Shown in pieces: positions 6,627-8,308 of a stretch of DNA of 8,308 nucleotides. Made by a program: the position numbers and the translations under genes. Source of the stretch: Treponema sp. (lineage in GTDB: Bacteria; Spirochaetota; Spirochaetia; Treponematales; Breznakiellaceae). Every line of letters starts with the position of its first letter. The stretch's first letter is position 1. The notes beneath the pieces are model-generated. The model searched no databases, had not been told where the DNA came from, and saw only the letters and a program-made list of their open reading frames with translations. The DNA is taken from positions 1-8,308 of the forward strand of contig JAIRMT010000029.1 in NCBI GenBank assembly GCA_031258505.1, read 5' to 3'.

Positions 6627-6730
6627 GTGAGCGAGAATTTTTTGATGCGCAGAAGGCAAGCAAAGGTATTACCGGCGCGCTTGAGCTTGCCCAGCAGATC
6701 GCGGATGGATGCTATTTGATTCGTAAATAA
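6627..6730 (+). pseudogene. Small frame-interrupted ORF between the PilZ and SWIM genes
   Basis: AAAGGAG (6608-6614) is followed by ATG at 6617, whose next in-frame codon is TGA, and by GTG at 6627. In the frame of that ATG, bases 6623-6727 have no stop and encode a protein-like segment (FFDAQKASKGITGALELAQQ, then IADGCYLIRK) before TAA at 6728. Starting at GTG 6627 instead reads MSENF and then leaves this frame at a run of six T (6638-6643). A -1 slip there, or one extra T, would give a clean 34-residue protein. The zero frame otherwise yields an Arg-rich unlikely peptide ending at 6719. The most economical reading is a small gene inactivated by loss of one T, a sequencing error, or programmed slippage on U UUU UUG. 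I do not recognise the peptide. Its TAA lies three bases before the SWIM gene start. Confidence 0.4.
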
Positions 6731-6733
6731 AAT

Positions 6734-8308
6734 ATGGCGCGACAGCATTACGGAGTAAGTCCCTGGGGCAAGTGGTTTATCGAAGCGCTTGGCAGTTACG
6801 GCAAAAATACCCGCCTTGAACAGGGACAGAGTTACGCAAATACCGGCAAAGTCATTTCGCTGGAAATTCAGGAATCTACGGAAACTTCATTTCCGGCGTT
6901 TACCAAAGTTATAGCCAAAGTCAAGGGTCATTACCAGCCGTATTATACGGTAGAAATCATGTTTCCTGAATTAAAGGAAAAAGAACGGGTGCTGGCTCTT
7001 ATTGAAGAAGACCCGTCGATCCTTGCCAATATTAGCGCTGGAGATTTGCCGGAACATTTTCTCGAAAGACTGAAAACTGAAGGCATTAACCTTATTCCAA
7101 CGCGCTGGAAAGATATGCAGCGCTCCTGTTCCTGCCCTGACTGGGGCGATCCGTGCAAACATTTGGCCGCGCTGTATTACATCATTGCGCGTGAAATTGA
7201 CGCTGATCCCCGCGTCCTCTTCCGTTTGCGCGGCATTGATCTCTCCGCGCTTGCCGAGCGATATGGCGCAACGCTGGCGCAAGACATAGCGCCGCCCGTT
7301 ACGCTTGAGCTTGATTCAGAGCCGCGCCCACCCATACCAGAAGCGCCGCCCGACTATCCAGATATTCCTCACTGCGCGGCGCTGATTTTGTCCCTACTGC
7401 CCGCAGACACCCCGTTTGGCGACCGTGATTTCTCAGTAGCGATGGCGGATTTTTATCACAATGCGGCGCGTTTTGCTACACAGGTCGATGCGACAGATAC
7501 CGATACCTGTGAACATGAATTTTCCCGTTCCCACTGGACGCTTCGGCACAAAGCAAGAACCGCTCCGATTCTGATCCGCGAGTCCATCAGCGGGGAACAG
7601 AGCCAACACCCGCTCTATGAAACCTTTGAGCAATTCCGCACATTTTGTTTTGATGATGGTTCTCACTCGTATCGCTTTTTGTTCCACCTGTTCAAGTTCC
7701 TTAACCTAATTTGTGCAACTGAAGCCCTTGTCCCCGCTGTTTTGCTTGAGCAAACCAAAGCAACCAAAAAAAAGCCTGAACCACAAAGCAGCCTGCGTAT
7801 TTTATGGAAACCTTTTGATCGCCTGCCCCTGATTGACGAGGCGCTTAACACTATCGCCATGTATGAAGACCAGCTCATGAAACTCGGTGCGCGAAACACA
7901 GGCGCGGTTAAACGCCGCAAGAACACCGCGAAGACAGCGTCAAAAACGTATGCCACTGGACGAAGCGTGGTGGATATCATTGCTTCAAACGTGCTTGGGG
8001 AATGGGTACAGCGCCAATCTCAGTTCATGAGCGCCACTGTCCAGAAAGGAAGCGCACAATACCGTAAACTGATCGCACTCTTTTTTCAGGGCGGGTCAAT
8101 CAATACCACTGCGCCGGCAATGCGCAGCCTCCCCTTGAGCATTTCTCGCTGGCTTTCGGTGCTGTCTGTGGACTTTATGGCGTGGAAGTACCAGCTCTCA
8201 CTCAGTTCTGCTGACGCGCAGAGCGAAGAAGGTTTAGAAGGAGCTACCGCAAAAAGAGCTGATGATGAGTCAAAAGGAACTGTTACGAAAGTAGCTACCG
8301 ATGAGACA
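6734..8308 (+). CDS. SWIM zinc-finger protein (partial, runs off right edge)
   Basis: An uninterrupted frame of 525 codons runs from ATG 6734 to the window end. The N-terminus reads YGVSPWGKWFIEAL, with SYANTGKVISLEI and GHYQPYYTVEIMFP following. This layout is typical of bacterial SWIM proteins such as the YwqB group. The zinc-binding motif CxCx6CxH is complete: C132, C134, C141, H143 in RSCSCPDWGDPCKHLAALYY. SWIM motifs are predicted to bind DNA or protein. A Pro-rich linker lies near residues 192-212, then a longer region without clear motifs, and the visible part ends in a Ser/Glu/Lys/Thr-rich stretch that may be another linker. No Shine-Dalgarno sequence precedes the ATG, so translation may depend on the small ORF ending three bases upstream. 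In other bacteria this family sits next to a SNF2-type helicase, so one is expected downstream or fused; this is inference. Confidence 0.85.
   Translation, partial: MARQHYGVSPWGKWFIEALGSYGKNTRLEQGQSYANTGKVISLEIQESTETSFPAFTKVIAKVKGHYQPYYTVEIMFPELKEKERVLALIEEDPSILANISAGDLPEHFLERLKTEGINLIPTRWKDMQRSCSCPDWGDPCKHLAALYYIIAREIDADPRVLFRLRGIDLSALAERYGATLAQDIAPPVTLELDSEPRPPIPEAPPDYPDIPHCAALILSLLPADTPFGDRDFSVAMADFYHNAARFATQVDATDTDTCEHEFSRSHWTLRHKARTAPILIRESISGEQSQHPLYETFEQFRTFCFDDGSHSYRFLFHLFKFLNLICATEALVPAVLLEQTKATKKKPEPQSSLRILWKPFDRLPLIDEALNTIAMYEDQLMKLGARNTGAVKRRKNTAKTASKTYATGRSVVDIIASNVLGEWVQRQSQFMSATVQKGSAQYRKLIALFFQGGSINTTAPAMRSLPLSISRWLSVLSVDFMAWKYQLSLSSADAQSEEGLEGATAKRADDESKGTVTKVATDET

Noticed and set aside
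6617..6730. UGA at 6620 as a selenocysteine codon
   Set aside because: Position 2 of a tiny ORF is implausible for selenocysteine, no convincing downstream selenocysteine-insertion hairpin was seen, and the ATG is only two bases from the SD.
6971..7282. Minus-strand ORF of 103 codons, and similar - strand ORFs at 7433-7687 and 7663-7980
   Set aside because: All lie antisense to the uninterrupted SWIM-protein frame, which has a clear zinc-binding motif; they are shadow ORFs.
1..8308. CRISPR arrays, tRNA or rRNA genes
   Set aside because: No regularly spaced direct repeats and no tRNA- or rRNA-like sequence were seen on either strand by inspection.

Overview
The window looks like a chromosomal segment of a spirochaete, most likely a Treponema-type organism of medium GC content. 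This rests on the style of the YajC, SecD and SecF proteins and on a gene set (Sec accessory operon, PilZ protein, SWIM zinc-finger protein) that fits that group. It is a judgement from sequence memory, not a database result. All supported genes lie on the + strand.

Layout. Bases 1-777 hold gene debris. There is the C-terminal end of a DDE/rve-type transposase cut by the window edge, a membrane-sensor-like fragment fused to its broken end, and a second coding-like fragment in another frame that has no start. Bases 778-961 are the leader of the sec operon, with a candidate promoter, two short perfect palindromes, a strong Shine-Dalgarno (SD) sequence and a hairpin between that SD and the yajC start codon. 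Bases 962-4417 are yajC-secD-secF, intact and ordered as in most bacteria. A GC-rich hairpin follows secF. Bases 4455-6593 carry three accessory genes: a D12-class adenine DNA methyltransferase with visibly more AT-rich codons, a two-pass membrane protein of unknown function, and a small PilZ-domain protein. Bases 6594-6733 hold a short coding-like stretch that cannot be read in one frame. From 6734 a long open frame runs off the right edge. It encodes a SWIM zinc-finger protein of the kind usually found beside a SNF2 helicase.

How the genes work together. YajC, SecD and SecF form the membrane complex that helps the SecYEG translocon pull exported proteins across the inner membrane using proton motive force. 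The methyltransferase has no restriction enzyme in view and may be solitary. The PilZ protein is a probable cyclic-di-GMP receptor; its target is unknown, and the membrane protein just upstream is the closest candidate by position only.

I see no clearly new biological system here. The most unusual signals are the SD-hairpin-AUG arrangement of yajC and the small frame-interrupted ORF before the SWIM gene.
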